Source of the DNA: Pseudoalteromonas sp. MMG007
GTDB taxonomy: Bacteria > Pseudomonadota > Gammaproteobacteria > Enterobacterales > Alteromonadaceae
NCBI RefSeq assembly: GCF_018100985.1
Contig: NZ_JAGJEI010000009.1
Coordinates: forward strand, 88,819-152,818
DNA length: 64,000 bases
Direction of reading: 5' to 3'
The notes under the pieces are model-generated. The model did no database searches and had not been told where the DNA came from. It saw only the letters and a program-made list of their open reading frames with translations. Positions within the stretch are counted from its first letter, which is position 1. Every line of letters starts with the position of its first letter. Positions 16,015 through 24,491 of the stretch are shown here, piece by piece. The position numbers were made by a program, and so were the translations under genes.

Positions 16015-17985
16015 ATGTTAGATAAAGTGACTAAGCTGCTGCTAGTAGAAGACGATGAAGATGATTACATACTCACCTGCGACTATTTACAACAACTAGA
16101 TTCACATAAGTTTAATGTAGAATGGATAAGCTCTCCTGAGCAAGCAATTGAAAAGCTGAGTAAAAATGAGCACGATATTTGTTTGCTTGACTATCGCTTA
16201 GGCGCATCTGATGGCTTAAGCGTTTTAAAAAAAGCGATAGCTAACGGTTTTAGCGGCCCAATCATAATGTTAACTGGGCAATCTAATGACGAGCTAGACT
16301 CTGCCGCACTCGATGCAGGTGCAGTAGATTATTTAATAAAAACTGAAATGAGCTCGAGTCGATTTGCGCGTGCTATTCGTTACGCGTTAGCGCGTAAAGA
16401 TGTAGAAGGCGAGCGAGTAGAACGTTTAAAAGCAGAAGCTGAAAACCGTTCAAAAGATAGGTTTTTAGCTCATTTAAGCCATGAATTACGTACCCCTCTT
16501 TCTTCGATTTTAGGTTACACCGAATTATTACTACAAAGTGACTTTAGCCACCAAGCCGAAAACGAATTAGGTGTTATTTATCGAAACGGTAAACATTTAC
16601 TAAGTTTGTTGAACGACGTACTCGATTTATCAAAAATAGCTGCAGATAAGCTAGAGCTTACGCTTAGCGAAGTGAATTTAGATAGTATGCTTGCTGATGT
16701 GTATACATTAATGCGGGTGTCAGTGCTTGATAAAGGCCTTGCTTTACGCTTTGAATCTGAAAAACCTCTCCCTTTAGTTGCCAAGCTAGATGCAACACGC
16801 GTGCGCCAAATACTTATTAACTTAATTAATAACGCCGTTAAATTTACCGATAAAGGTGAAATTGTCGTAAAAGTATGGACACAATGGGTTGATGATACTG
16901 AAATGCTATTTTTTAGTATTAAAGATTCTGGGATGGGCATAGCGCCTGAAAAACAACAACTTATTTTTAAACCTTTTGAACAAATAGCCGATGTTGAATC
17001 TCGCTCTGTTGGGGGCGCAGGTTTAGGTTTGGCTATTTGTGCTGAGCTATTAAATAGAATGCACGGGTGTATAGATTTACATTCAGAAATAGGCAAAGGT
17101 TCTACTTTTACTATTTCGGTTTATCCGGGTGATATTAGTAAAGTAGAGCGTCAAACGCTTAATTTTAGTAGCGCACCGCAGTTACAAAGTAAATCTGCAC
17201 CCTGTAAAGTACATGGGCGTGTGTTAGTTGTTGATGACTTACGCGACTTACGTATGCTGGTAGGGCATATGATAAGTACATGTGGCGCTCGGGTCGATTA
17301 TGCAGAACACGGCCAGCAAGCGCTTGAAAAAGTACGTATAGCTGATGCCTATAAAGCGCCATACGATATTATTTTTATTGATATTCATATGCCAGTAATG
17401 GGTGGTAAAGAAGCGACCATCGAACTTAGAAAAATGGGTTATAAAGGGCCTATTATCGCGCTGACAGCGGCTACCATGAAAGGAATACATGAAGAGCTTG
17501 CTGCACTTGGTTTTAACGACGTAATACCAAAACCCGTAGACAGCAGCGTTTTATATCAATGCTTACAAGATTATTTAATTGCTCCTGAGTACGCGCCACA
17601 GGCTAAAAATATTGCCTCAGATAAAGTGCAAACAGAGAAAAAACAACGCTTTTTACTGGTTGAAGATGACCATGATGCTGCACAAATCACACAACTTCTA
17701 CTCGAAAGTTTGGGTGTTGAAACGGTTATAGCCTCAAGCTGCGCGCAATGTTTACAAATTCTCAATCATGACCGACAGTTCAACAAAGTACTGCTAGATA
17801 TGCACTTACCCGATGGTCGAGGTGTTGATTTAGGAGAGCAAATTAATGAACGTTACCCCCAGTTAAGATTGGTTATTGTAAGTGGTGCTGAGCCTGATCC
17901 TAAAGAGATCAAAGATTTAAATATAGACCGTGTTTTACTAAAACCTATTAACTTGAGCTTGTTAGAAACACTAATTAGCTCATAA
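16015..17985 (+). CDS. Hybrid histidine kinase, REC-HK-REC-REC
   Basis: The protein is 656 residues. An N-terminal receiver (1-120, D59 in CLLDYRLG) is followed by DHp with LSHELRTPLSSILGYTELL (H156) and an HATPase domain (about 255-375: NLINNAVKFTDKG, DSGMGI, GAGLGLAI). Two C-terminal receivers follow at about 402-520 (D456 in FIDIHMPVMGG) and 546-656 (D595 in LLDMHLPDGRG). There is no membrane segment, so it is cytosolic and probably controlled by phosphorylation of its first receiver, for example by the upstream CHASE3 kinase. It starts 11 bp after the single-domain regulator with AAAGGGAG. No HPt domain was seen within it. Confidence 0.92.
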   Translation: MLDKVTKLLLVEDDEDDYILTCDYLQQLDSHKFNVEWISSPEQAIEKLSKNEHDICLLDYRLGASDGLSVLKKAIANGFSGPIIMLTGQSNDELDSAALDAGAVDYLIKTEMSSSRFARAIRYALARKDVEGERVERLKAEAENRSKDRFLAHLSHELRTPLSSILGYTELLLQSDFSHQAENELGVIYRNGKHLLSLLNDVLDLSKIAADKLELTLSEVNLDSMLADVYTLMRVSVLDKGLALRFESEKPLPLVAKLDATRVRQILINLINNAVKFTDKGEIVVKVWTQWVDDTEMLFFSIKDSGMGIAPEKQQLIFKPFEQIADVESRSVGGAGLGLAICAELLNRMHGCIDLHSEIGKGSTFTISVYPGDISKVERQTLNFSSAPQLQSKSAPCKVHGRVLVVDDLRDLRMLVGHMISTCGARVDYAEHGQQALEKVRIADAYKAPYDIIFIDIHMPVMGGKEATIELRKMGYKGPIIALTAATMKGIHEELAALGFNDVIPKPVDSSVLYQCLQDYLIAPEYAPQAKNIASDKVQTEKKQRFLLVEDDHDAAQITQLLLESLGVETVIASSCAQCLQILNHDRQFNKVLLDMHLPDGRGVDLGEQINERYPQLRLVIVSGAEPDPKEIKDLNIDRVLLKPINLSLLETLISS

Positions 17986-18000
17986 CTGAGATGTAATTAT

Positions 18001-18615
18001 ATGCAATCAATAAAGTTAGGAACTGAGAAATTAACACCTACTAAAGTGGTATGTGTTGGGCGTAACTATACCGCTCATATTGCAGAGCTAAATAACGAAA
18101 CACCCGAACAAATGGTGTTGTTTAACAAGCCAAATAGTGCAATTACGAGCACCCTTTTATCTGAACATAACAACGATGTACTTCATTATGAAACCGAACT
18201 TTGTTTTGTAATTAAAAATAAGCAGATTGCAGGTGTAGGGCTAGGCCTAGATTTAACTAAGCGTACAGTACAAAGTAAGTTAAAAAATAAAGGGCTGCCA
18301 TGGGAGCGGGCAAAAGCATTTGACAGCTCTGTTATTTTAACTGACTTTGTTGAGCTTAGTGATGCAGCGCAGCATTTTACTTTTGAGCTTAAAATTAACG
18401 ATAAGGTAATTCAGCAAGGTGATACTCACTTTATGTTGTACAAGCCTGAGCAGATACTTACAGAGATAAGCGAATTTATGAGCTTAGAAGATGGCGATAT
18501 TATTATGACAGGTACGCCATCGGGTGTGGGTGAGGTTAAGTGTGGGAATACATTTACGGTTAGTCTTTACTCAAATGAGAAGTGCTTGCTAACTCAGCAG
18601 TGGGTTGCACAGTAA
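18001..18615 (+). CDS. Fumarylacetoacetate hydrolase-fold protein (YcgM-like)
   Basis: The protein is 204 residues. The motifs KVVCVGRNYTAHIAELN, LFNKPNSAI and HYETELCFVI (metal-binding Glu pair), followed by WERAKAFDSS and IIMTGTPSGVGEVKCG, are those of the FAH family, short YcgM branch. Family members are acylpyruvases or oxaloacetate decarboxylases; which reaction applies is not clear. It starts 15 bp after the hybrid kinase, so it may be read from the same transcript although unrelated in function. Its last 56 bases overlap the 3' end of the convergent binding-protein gene. Confidence 0.85.
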   Translation: MQSIKLGTEKLTPTKVVCVGRNYTAHIAELNNETPEQMVLFNKPNSAITSTLLSEHNNDVLHYETELCFVIKNKQIAGVGLGLDLTKRTVQSKLKNKGLPWERAKAFDSSVILTDFVELSDAAQHFTFELKINDKVIQQGDTHFMLYKPEQILTEISEFMSLEDGDIIMTGTPSGVGEVKCGNTFTVSLYSNEKCLLTQQWVAQ

Positions 18616-19495
18616 TAGGCAACACTTGTTGCTTAAAGTGGGAGTTGAACTCAGGAAAGCTCTGTTTAAGCCAAAACTGTTGGCTTTGCTGGTACTTTTC
18701 ACTATTGAGCACTTTGCTTTTTAGTGCTTTATTTATTTTGTTAATTGCTTGCGCTGCAAAATTGTTAGGTGCATTAGCTGCGCAGCCCACCGCACCTAAC
18801 ACATACTCTCGGCTATCCTCTTCAATTGCTAAACTCACCACGTTTTTAAATTTACTGTGATTAACAAAATAGTCGCTCATAAATGGGTAGTCGATAGAGT
18901 AATCTAAAAAACCACGACTCAAACGCGATATAACTGCTTGGCTTTCGTTCTCGCTACTCCAACTTAAAGATGCTTTGTTTTGGGCTGTGGTATTTTCGAT
19001 TATCTTATTTATTTTATCAGTGTACTTTCTAGCTGCTGCTTGGCCATAAACATATGAATTATCAGCAAGAAGGTTAATGAGTTTAATAGGTGAACCATGT
19101 TTCTTATTAAGCTCTGGAGCTAACTTTTTAGTGGTAATAATATTAAATGGCGGATAAACCGTGGTAGGTGCAGAATAGTTAAATAAGTGATTATTTACTT
19201 TTTTGTGGATAACACATGGAAAGCAAATATTTTGCCCTTCATTTAAATATTTATTTATGCGCTCTTGGGGGACAATTAAGCGAGTGTGTTTTACATCACT
19301 AATTTCATCCATTAATTGTTCTGTTAAATTATCGCAAATACCGCCTTGAGGTGTATGTTCGCTTTTAGCTATGTGAAAAGGCGGCGTATAGCTTTGCAGC
19401 CAAATAATTTCTTTTATTGGCATGTTTTCACCTGCCCAAGTAGGCGCAGTCAAACAGCTAAACATACTAATAAATAAAAAAGGGTTTTTCAGCAT
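18560..19495 (-). CDS. TIGR02285 family periplasmic substrate-binding-like protein
   Basis: The protein is 311 residues, with a signal peptide (MLKNPFLFISMFSCLTAPTWA) and the opening motif IIWLQSYTPPFHI, then GGICDNLTEQLM, typical of the TIGR02285 group of bacterial solute-binding-fold proteins. PQERINKYL and a Cys pair (CFPC) follow. The ligand and partner are unknown and no transport genes lie nearby. The C-terminal 19 codons overlap the FAH gene on the opposite strand. A terminator of the next upstream gene lies before its start. Confidence 0.75.
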   Translation of the reverse strand: MLKNPFLFISMFSCLTAPTWAGENMPIKEIIWLQSYTPPFHIAKSEHTPQGGICDNLTEQLMDEISDVKHTRLIVPQERINKYLNEGQNICFPCVIHKKVNNHLFNYSAPTTVYPPFNIITTKKLAPELNKKHGSPIKLINLLADNSYVYGQAAARKYTDKINKIIENTTAQNKASLSWSSENESQAVISRLSRGFLDYSIDYPFMSDYFVNHSKFKNVVSLAIEEDSREYVLGAVGCAANAPNNFAAQAINKINKALKSKVLNSEKYQQSQQFWLKQSFPEFNSHFKQQVLPITVQPTAELASTSHLSKD

Positions 19496-19568
19496 AACTC
19501 ATTAAGTATTAATTCGTTAAAGATGAATTAATTATAGCTTGAGAGTGTTTTTCGGCAAATTTTCTGAT

Positions 19569-19599
19569 AAAAAAAGCAGTATATAAATACTGCTTTAAT
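19569..19599 (-). terminator. Rho-independent terminator of the aldo/keto reductase gene
   Basis: On the minus strand AAAGCAGTAT, a four-base loop and ATACTGCTTT are followed by TTTT. It lies 27 bp past the reductase stop. Confidence 0.85.
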
Positions 19600-19625
19600 A
19601 TGCTTTTATTTTATAACAACGTGGC

Positions 19626-20678
19626 CTAGTAAGGCATTGGGTAGTCTTTAAATACAGTCGCTATATCATCGAGTAATTCGCGACTAAGCGTAATGTTAAA
19701 TGCATCGATATTTTCTTTAAGCTGAGCCTTACTTGTAGCGCCAATGATAGATGAAGTAACGCCGTCTACTTGGTTACACCATGCAAGGGCAAGCTGAGCG
19801 GGCGTTATGTTGTTAGCATGAGCTAAATCAACATATTGTTGCGTCGCTTTTTGAGCATTCGGAGTGTCTCTAAAAATGCCGTTACGCTGCATAAAAGTCC
19901 AACGAGATCCTTCAGGGCGAGCACCATTTAAGTACTTACCTGTTAATAAGCCTGCTGCTAGTGGAGACCATGGTAAATAAGCAATATCTTCATGTATGCA
20001 TTGCTCAATTAGATATGGCCAATCCTTTGCGTGCGCTAAGCTAAACTCGTTTTGTATAGACACCATACGCGGTAAATTATGCTCTTTAGCTAAACTTACA
20101 AATTGACTAATGCCCCATGGCGTATCGTCTGATAACCCACAGTGCTTAATTTTACCTGCTTTAACACAATCGTTCAGGCCTTCTAAAATATCCAACATAC
20201 TGGCTTGCTGCTGCTCGGTATCTACATCACTGAAAGTTAGTTTGCCAGGCCATTGTCTGCCAAAGTGCGGGGTAGAGCGGTTAGGCCAATGCAACTGGTA
20301 TAAATCTATGTAATCGGTTTGCAAGCGCTTAAGTGAGTTATCAACAGCCTCTGTTACTGCACTGCGTGTTATATCGCTACCTTCACGGACCCATGATAAA
20401 CCATTACCTGCTATTTTTGTCGCAAGTACAATATCGCCACGTTTTTGGGTATTACGGCTAAGCCAGTCACCAATAATTTCTTCGGTTTTTCCGTAAGTTT
20501 CAGGTGAAGGTGGTACTGCATACATCTCGGCGGTATCAATAAAGTTAACGCCTTGCTCTAGTGCGTAAGCTATTTGCTCATCGGCATCGCTTTGGGTATT
20601 TTGCTTACCCCATGTCATGCTGCCTAAGCATACCCTTGAAACATCTACACCGCTGCTGCCTAACGGACTGTATTGCAT
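19626..20678 (-). CDS. NADP(H)-dependent aldo/keto reductase, Tas-like
   Basis: This 350-residue protein is a TIM-barrel aldo/keto reductase. VCLGSMTWGKQNT and the catalytic tyrosine in FIDTAEMYAVPP lie near the N terminus, the Lys in VLATKIAG is at about 88 and the His in YQLHWPNR at about 130. The C-terminal cofactor site ITPAQLALAWCNQ and SSIIGATSKAQL completes it. Length and the SPETYGKTEEIIG segment fit E. coli Tas (346 residues). It is cytosolic with an unknown physiological substrate. AAGGAT precedes the ATG. It is monocistronic with its own terminator. Confidence 0.88.
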   Translation of the reverse strand: MQYSPLGSSGVDVSRVCLGSMTWGKQNTQSDADEQIAYALEQGVNFIDTAEMYAVPPSPETYGKTEEIIGDWLSRNTQKRGDIVLATKIAGNGLSWVREGSDITRSAVTEAVDNSLKRLQTDYIDLYQLHWPNRSTPHFGRQWPGKLTFSDVDTEQQQASMLDILEGLNDCVKAGKIKHCGLSDDTPWGISQFVSLAKEHNLPRMVSIQNEFSLAHAKDWPYLIEQCIHEDIAYLPWSPLAAGLLTGKYLNGARPEGSRWTFMQRNGIFRDTPNAQKATQQYVDLAHANNITPAQLALAWCNQVDGVTSSIIGATSKAQLKENIDAFNITLSRELLDDIATVFKDYPMPY

Positions 20679-20889
20679 TTAAAATCCTTAAATTAATTAA
20701 CCTGAGCTTTGGATAATAAATCTATCTCTAGCTGCTATTTTCAGTGTTAACTGCGTTGAATTTACTTGCAATAGGCTAGCTATTGACGCGTAAATTCGCC
20801 TTGTTTTCACAGAAAATCTCTGGCTAGAGAAATAATTCAAATATCACTATGATTTAAAACGTTAGTAAATCTCTTAACCAAAGTTCAGG

Positions 20890-21324
20890 TTAAGTAAGAT
20901 CTTGAGAGTGGCTAATTAAGGCCGATAATAATGGCTCAGAAATAGCAGCTTTTTGCCCTGTTTTGAAGTCAAACATCACAACCAAAGAAGAGCCTGTGGT
21001 TGTAACTGCTTGCTGAGCATGGCTAAATACTGAGTAATTCATTAAAAAACGATCAGTTTTTATATCTGAAATAGTAATACCAACGGTTAAAGTATCAGGG
21101 AAAGTAACAGGGCGTTTATAGCGAATGTTATTTTCGCTTATCACCGGACCAACACCGCCTGGTTTTATTGTATCAAATAGGTTTATTTTATTTAAAAAGT
21201 CGATACGAGCGATTTCAAAATAACGTAAGTACACTACGTTATTCACGTGTTGCAGTGCATCCATGTCAGCCCAAGCTACTGTAATATCAGTATGGATAGG
21301 GTGTTTATCTTTGAACCTTTGCAT
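20890..21324 (-). CDS. 4HBT-fold acyl-CoA thioesterase (YbgC-type)
   Basis: The protein is 144 residues. The hotdog-fold signature VAWADMDALQHVNNVVYLRYFE near the N terminus contains the catalytic Asp of the 4-hydroxybenzoyl-CoA thioesterase family, followed by ARIDFLNK. It probably hydrolyses short or medium acyl-CoA thioesters in the cytosol; the precise substrate is not known. It is monocistronic. About 210 bp without features separate it from the reductase gene downstream. Confidence 0.85.
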   Translation of the reverse strand: MQRFKDKHPIHTDITVAWADMDALQHVNNVVYLRYFEIARIDFLNKINLFDTIKPGGVGPVISENNIRYKRPVTFPDTLTVGITISDIKTDRFLMNYSVFSHAQQAVTTTGSSLVVMFDFKTGQKAAISEPLLSALISHSQDLT

Positions 21325-21488
21325 GTACTTATACTCTTAGTTTTAAATGAAATAGATTATCAACATGGTGTAACTAGCTCAAGATAATTAATTTTATGTT
21401 TTTGTGAGAGCATTGTACCTAATTGAATTTGGGTTTTCAGTTTAGTTACACAGGCACAGTACACATGAGATCACATATGTAGAATTGA

Positions 21489-21620
21489 ATTAATTGGGCT
21501 TTAGCTAGTTTGGTTTTTGTAGCGTCTTTTGCTCGTTACGCAATGGGCAATGCATCAGGTGGCATAATATTATTAGCAGCAGGTTTTTTATTGGAGTTTG
21601 TTTTTGCTTCACTGTTTTAA
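21489..21620 (+). pseudogene. Membrane-peptide fragment, possible small gene or remnant
   Basis: Between a TGA at 21486 and a TAA at 21618 lies a 43-codon frame with clear protein character: WALASLVFVASFARYAMG followed by GGIILLAAGFLLEFVFASLF, two hydrophobic segments with a Gly-rich turn. There is no ATG or GTG at its left end (only ATT and internal TTG codons), so it is either a small protein using TTG at 21510 or the tail of a decayed gene. The family is not recognised. The rest of 21325-21692 shows nothing else. Confidence 0.35.
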
Positions 21621-21692
21621 AAAACCTAAACGCTTTTAGCAACCGTTGTAGTTAATGAGACTTGCTAATTAAAAATGATTCTATAATAATGG

Positions 21693-21708
21693 CTGTATAA
21701 ATAAACAG
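21693..21708. promoter_or_regulatory. LexA operator of dinB
   Basis: CTGTATAAATAAACAG fits the gammaproteobacterial SOS box CTG-N10-CAG. It lies 12 bp before the dinB ATG and just after a TATAAT hexamer (21682-21687), so bound LexA would block transcription initiation. Confidence 0.85.
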
Positions 21709-21720
21709 TTGTTTGTGGTA

Positions 21721-22773
21721 ATGAAAAAGTTTATTCATATCGATATGGACTGCTTTTACGCAGCGGTCGAAATGCGAGATAACCCAAAGCTTGCTAGCGT
21801 TCCTTTAGCCATTGGCGGTAATAGCCGCCGTGGCGTGCTCTCTACTGCAAATTATATAGCCAGAGAGTACGGCGTACGCTCTGCTATGTCTAATTACCAC
21901 GCTAAACAGTTATGCCCAGACCTTGTAATAGTCCCTGGGCGCATGGCGGTTTACAAAGACATTTCTAGTCAAATACGTGCTGTATTTAAACGCTACACCG
22001 ATTTAATAGAACCTCTTTCGCTTGATGAAGCCTACCTAGATGTAACAAACAGCACAACATGTAAAGGCAGTGCTACGTTAATCGCTCAGCAAATTAGAGC
22101 CGATATTTATAACGATACAGGGCTTACAGCCTCTGCAGGTGTGGCACCCATTAAATTTATTGCCAAAATAGCCAGTGATGAAAATAAACCCAACGGCCAA
22201 TTTGTGGTTTTACCTGATGAGGTAGATGCATTTTTAAATAACTTACCGCTTGGTAAAATTCCAGGGGTTGGGAAAGTGACTTTAGAAAAGCTTAATTTAA
22301 AAGGGCTATATACAGGTAAAGACGTACGCGAAAAAGGCGTAAATTGGATGCAGCAACATGTGGGAAATTTTGGTGTATCACTTTATCAAAAATGCGCGGG
22401 TGAATATATTGGGGCTGTATCTACAGAGCGAGTACGTAAATCATTAAGTGTGGAGCACACTTATGAATACAATAAAAATAGTTTACAGGAATGTTTGGAA
22501 CAGCTGCCTAAATTATTAGAGGAGTTGACTACTCGCCTTAATAAGCAGCAGCTACAAAACAAAATTAATAAGCTTAGTGTAAAAGTGAAGTTTGCAAATT
22601 TTGTAGTCACCAGTGCTGATCAGGCACACCATCAGTTAAATACCGATATTTTTACTGAGTTATTAAGTAAAGCGTATCAGCGAGGTATGCAACAACCGGT
22701 ACGCCTTTTAGGGATTGGGGTTGGCGTAAAAAATGAGCCTAACTTAAATCTACAATTGAGCATTTTAGATTAG
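21721..22773 (+). CDS. dinB: DNA polymerase IV
   Basis: This 350-residue Y-family translesion polymerase starts at ATG 21721 (MKKFIHIDMDCFYAAVE); an upstream in-frame TTG at 21709 would overlap the SOS box and is rejected. Catalytic acidic residues are in HIDMDCF and SLDEAYLD. The steric-gate region, YSRRGVLSTANYIAREYGV-like segment (RRGVLSTANYIAREYGVRS) and fingers motif are present. The helix-hairpin-helix IPGVGKVTLEKL and a little-finger domain follow. The length matches E. coli DinB (351). It makes error-prone bypass synthesis during the SOS response, in line with the LexA box directly upstream. It lacks an obvious C-terminal clamp-binding QLVLGL-type tail beyond LNLQLSILD. Confidence 0.95.
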   Translation: MKKFIHIDMDCFYAAVEMRDNPKLASVPLAIGGNSRRGVLSTANYIAREYGVRSAMSNYHAKQLCPDLVIVPGRMAVYKDISSQIRAVFKRYTDLIEPLSLDEAYLDVTNSTTCKGSATLIAQQIRADIYNDTGLTASAGVAPIKFIAKIASDENKPNGQFVVLPDEVDAFLNNLPLGKIPGVGKVTLEKLNLKGLYTGKDVREKGVNWMQQHVGNFGVSLYQKCAGEYIGAVSTERVRKSLSVEHTYEYNKNSLQECLEQLPKLLEELTTRLNKQQLQNKINKLSVKVKFANFVVTSADQAHHQLNTDIFTELLSKAYQRGMQQPVRLLGIGVGVKNEPNLNLQLSILD

Positions 22774-22895
22774 AGTGCACTTTTTGCTGTAACACCAAGT
22801 TGCCAGGGTAAAATTTGCTTATCGCAGTTGGCTGGTTTTGTGTTTTTATATCGACGATAATACCCTCCTTATGTTTAATTACAGGAGCTTTACTT

Positions 22896-24431
22896 ATGGC
22901 ATATCCTCAAGCAATCGCTGCACCTACTCTTAGTGCAAGCCTTGATTCTTCTTCTCACGATGCACTTATTATTATTAGTGATGACTTTTCTCAGTTAGCC
23001 AATAATTCACTAAGCGATGCTATAAACGCACAAGCTAAAGTAGACTCTCGTATTGGAAAGCAAGTTACTTTTTTAGTTATTGAAAATACACGCGTTATTC
23101 TTGCGCCTACAGGTCCGCTTAACAGAGACTACGATGATGTTCGTCGTTATTTTGATGCTGCAAAACTAGCCATAAATGAAGCTAAAGCTTCAGGAAGTAT
23201 AAATCCAGCGATTTACCTACCAAATTTACATGCTGATGCACGCTACCAACATGCTTTAGAGGTCGCTTACTTAGGCGCATGCCAAGCTCTGTGGCAACCA
23301 CTTGAAGCCCGTGAATATCATGGCGAAGGTATTGAGCCAATTACTCAAATTGGTTTAATTGACGCAAGTGAGCAAACCGTAAAAGCTGTAAATGCAATTG
23401 CAGCTGGACAATATGCCGCACGTGATTTATGTGGTACTGAACCAGAGCGTATGGCGCCTCCTCGCTTTGCTGATTATTGCGTGGAGCTTTTTAAAGGCTC
23501 AAATGTAGATGTTGATGTAATTGACGACATAGACACAATAGATAAAAACTACCCAATGTTAAGTACGGTTGCACGTGCATCATACGCAGTAGAGCGCCAT
23601 CACCCTCGCGTTGTTAAGCTTGAATACGTGCCTGAGGGAGAGGTTACGCGTACGCTTATGTTTGTGGGTAAAGGTTTAGTATACGACACCGGCGGTGCGG
23701 ATTTAAAAGTAGGCGGTTACATGGCAGGTATGAGCCGTGATAAAGGCGGTGCAGCATCAGTTGCAGGCTTCATGAAAGCGGTTGCTGATTATCAGCCTAA
23801 AGGCGTTAAAGTTATTTCGTACTTAGCCGTTGTTCGCAACTCTATTGGCTCAGATTGTTTTGTACCAGATGAAATAATTACTAGTCGTGAAGGCGTACGT
23901 GTTCGCATTGGTAACACCGATGCAGAAGGGCGCTTAGCAATGGGTGACCTACTTAGCGAAATGAAAGATTTAGCTAAAACAGAAGTTAACCCAACGTTAT
24001 TTACGGTGGCAACATTAACGGGGCATGCGGCGCGTGCAATGGGCCCTTACGGAGCCTATGTAGAAAACGGACCTGCACGCAGCGCTAATACATCTCGTCA
24101 AATTGCTGATCTGGGTGATTTATGGGCTGATGGCGCAGAGGTTTCTCGTTCTCGTCGTGAAGACTACGACTTTATAAAACCGCGCACTTTAGCTGATGAT
24201 GTTTTATCAAGTAATAATGCTGCCTCTGCAGTTACTGCGCGTGGTCATCAATTCCCAATGGCATTTTTAGCTGTTGTTGGTGGGCTTGATAAACACGGTA
24301 ACGACTCTACTCAGCCAATACCTTATGTACATATGGATATTGCTGGTAGCGGTGTTGAAGGGGGCGATTGGCAGCACGGTAAGCCAACCGCCGCATCAGT
24401 AACAAGCTTATTTGCACGCTACTGTATGTAA
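22896..24431 (+). CDS. M17 leucyl aminopeptidase family protein
   Basis: The protein is 511 residues from the ATG at 22896, preceded by AGGAG; the longer frame to 22815 encodes a spurious hydrophobic extension without start signals. The C-terminal catalytic domain has VGKGLVYDTGGADLK and the M17 signature NTDAEGRL, with metal ligands Lys, Asp and Glu. The N-terminal macro-like domain is poorly conserved. It differs from PepA in VGGYMAGMSRDKGGAAS (usual form has a MK.DMGGAA core), so it belongs to a side branch. It should remove N-terminal residues from peptides in the cytosol using two metal ions. Confidence 0.85.
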   Translation: MAYPQAIAAPTLSASLDSSSHDALIIISDDFSQLANNSLSDAINAQAKVDSRIGKQVTFLVIENTRVILAPTGPLNRDYDDVRRYFDAAKLAINEAKASGSINPAIYLPNLHADARYQHALEVAYLGACQALWQPLEAREYHGEGIEPITQIGLIDASEQTVKAVNAIAAGQYAARDLCGTEPERMAPPRFADYCVELFKGSNVDVDVIDDIDTIDKNYPMLSTVARASYAVERHHPRVVKLEYVPEGEVTRTLMFVGKGLVYDTGGADLKVGGYMAGMSRDKGGAASVAGFMKAVADYQPKGVKVISYLAVVRNSIGSDCFVPDEIITSREGVRVRIGNTDAEGRLAMGDLLSEMKDLAKTEVNPTLFTVATLTGHAARAMGPYGAYVENGPARSANTSRQIADLGDLWADGAEVSRSRREDYDFIKPRTLADDVLSSNNAASAVTARGHQFPMAFLAVVGGLDKHGNDSTQPIPYVHMDIAGSGVEGGDWQHGKPTAASVTSLFARYCM

Positions 24432-24453
24432 ACTAAAAACTTACGTGCAATAA

Positions 24454-24480
24454 AAAAGCCCTGATAATTCAGGGCTTTTG
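24454..24480. terminator. Bidirectional terminator between aminopeptidase and chemoreceptor genes
   Basis: AAAAGCCCTG-ATAATT-CAGGGCTTTT forms a 10-bp stem with A and T tracts at both sides, placed between convergent genes. Confidence 0.9.
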
Positions 24481-24491
24481 CTTTTTAAAGG

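Noticed and set aside
16578..17096. 172-residue minus-strand ORF inside the hybrid kinase gene
   Set aside because: Antisense shadow; no ribosome-binding site or domain and it lies across the ATPase motifs of the real gene.
22815..22895. N-terminal hydrophobic extension of the M17 aminopeptidase
   Set aside because: It would start at a TTG without ribosome-binding site, while ATG 22896 has AGGAG and fits a cytosolic enzyme.
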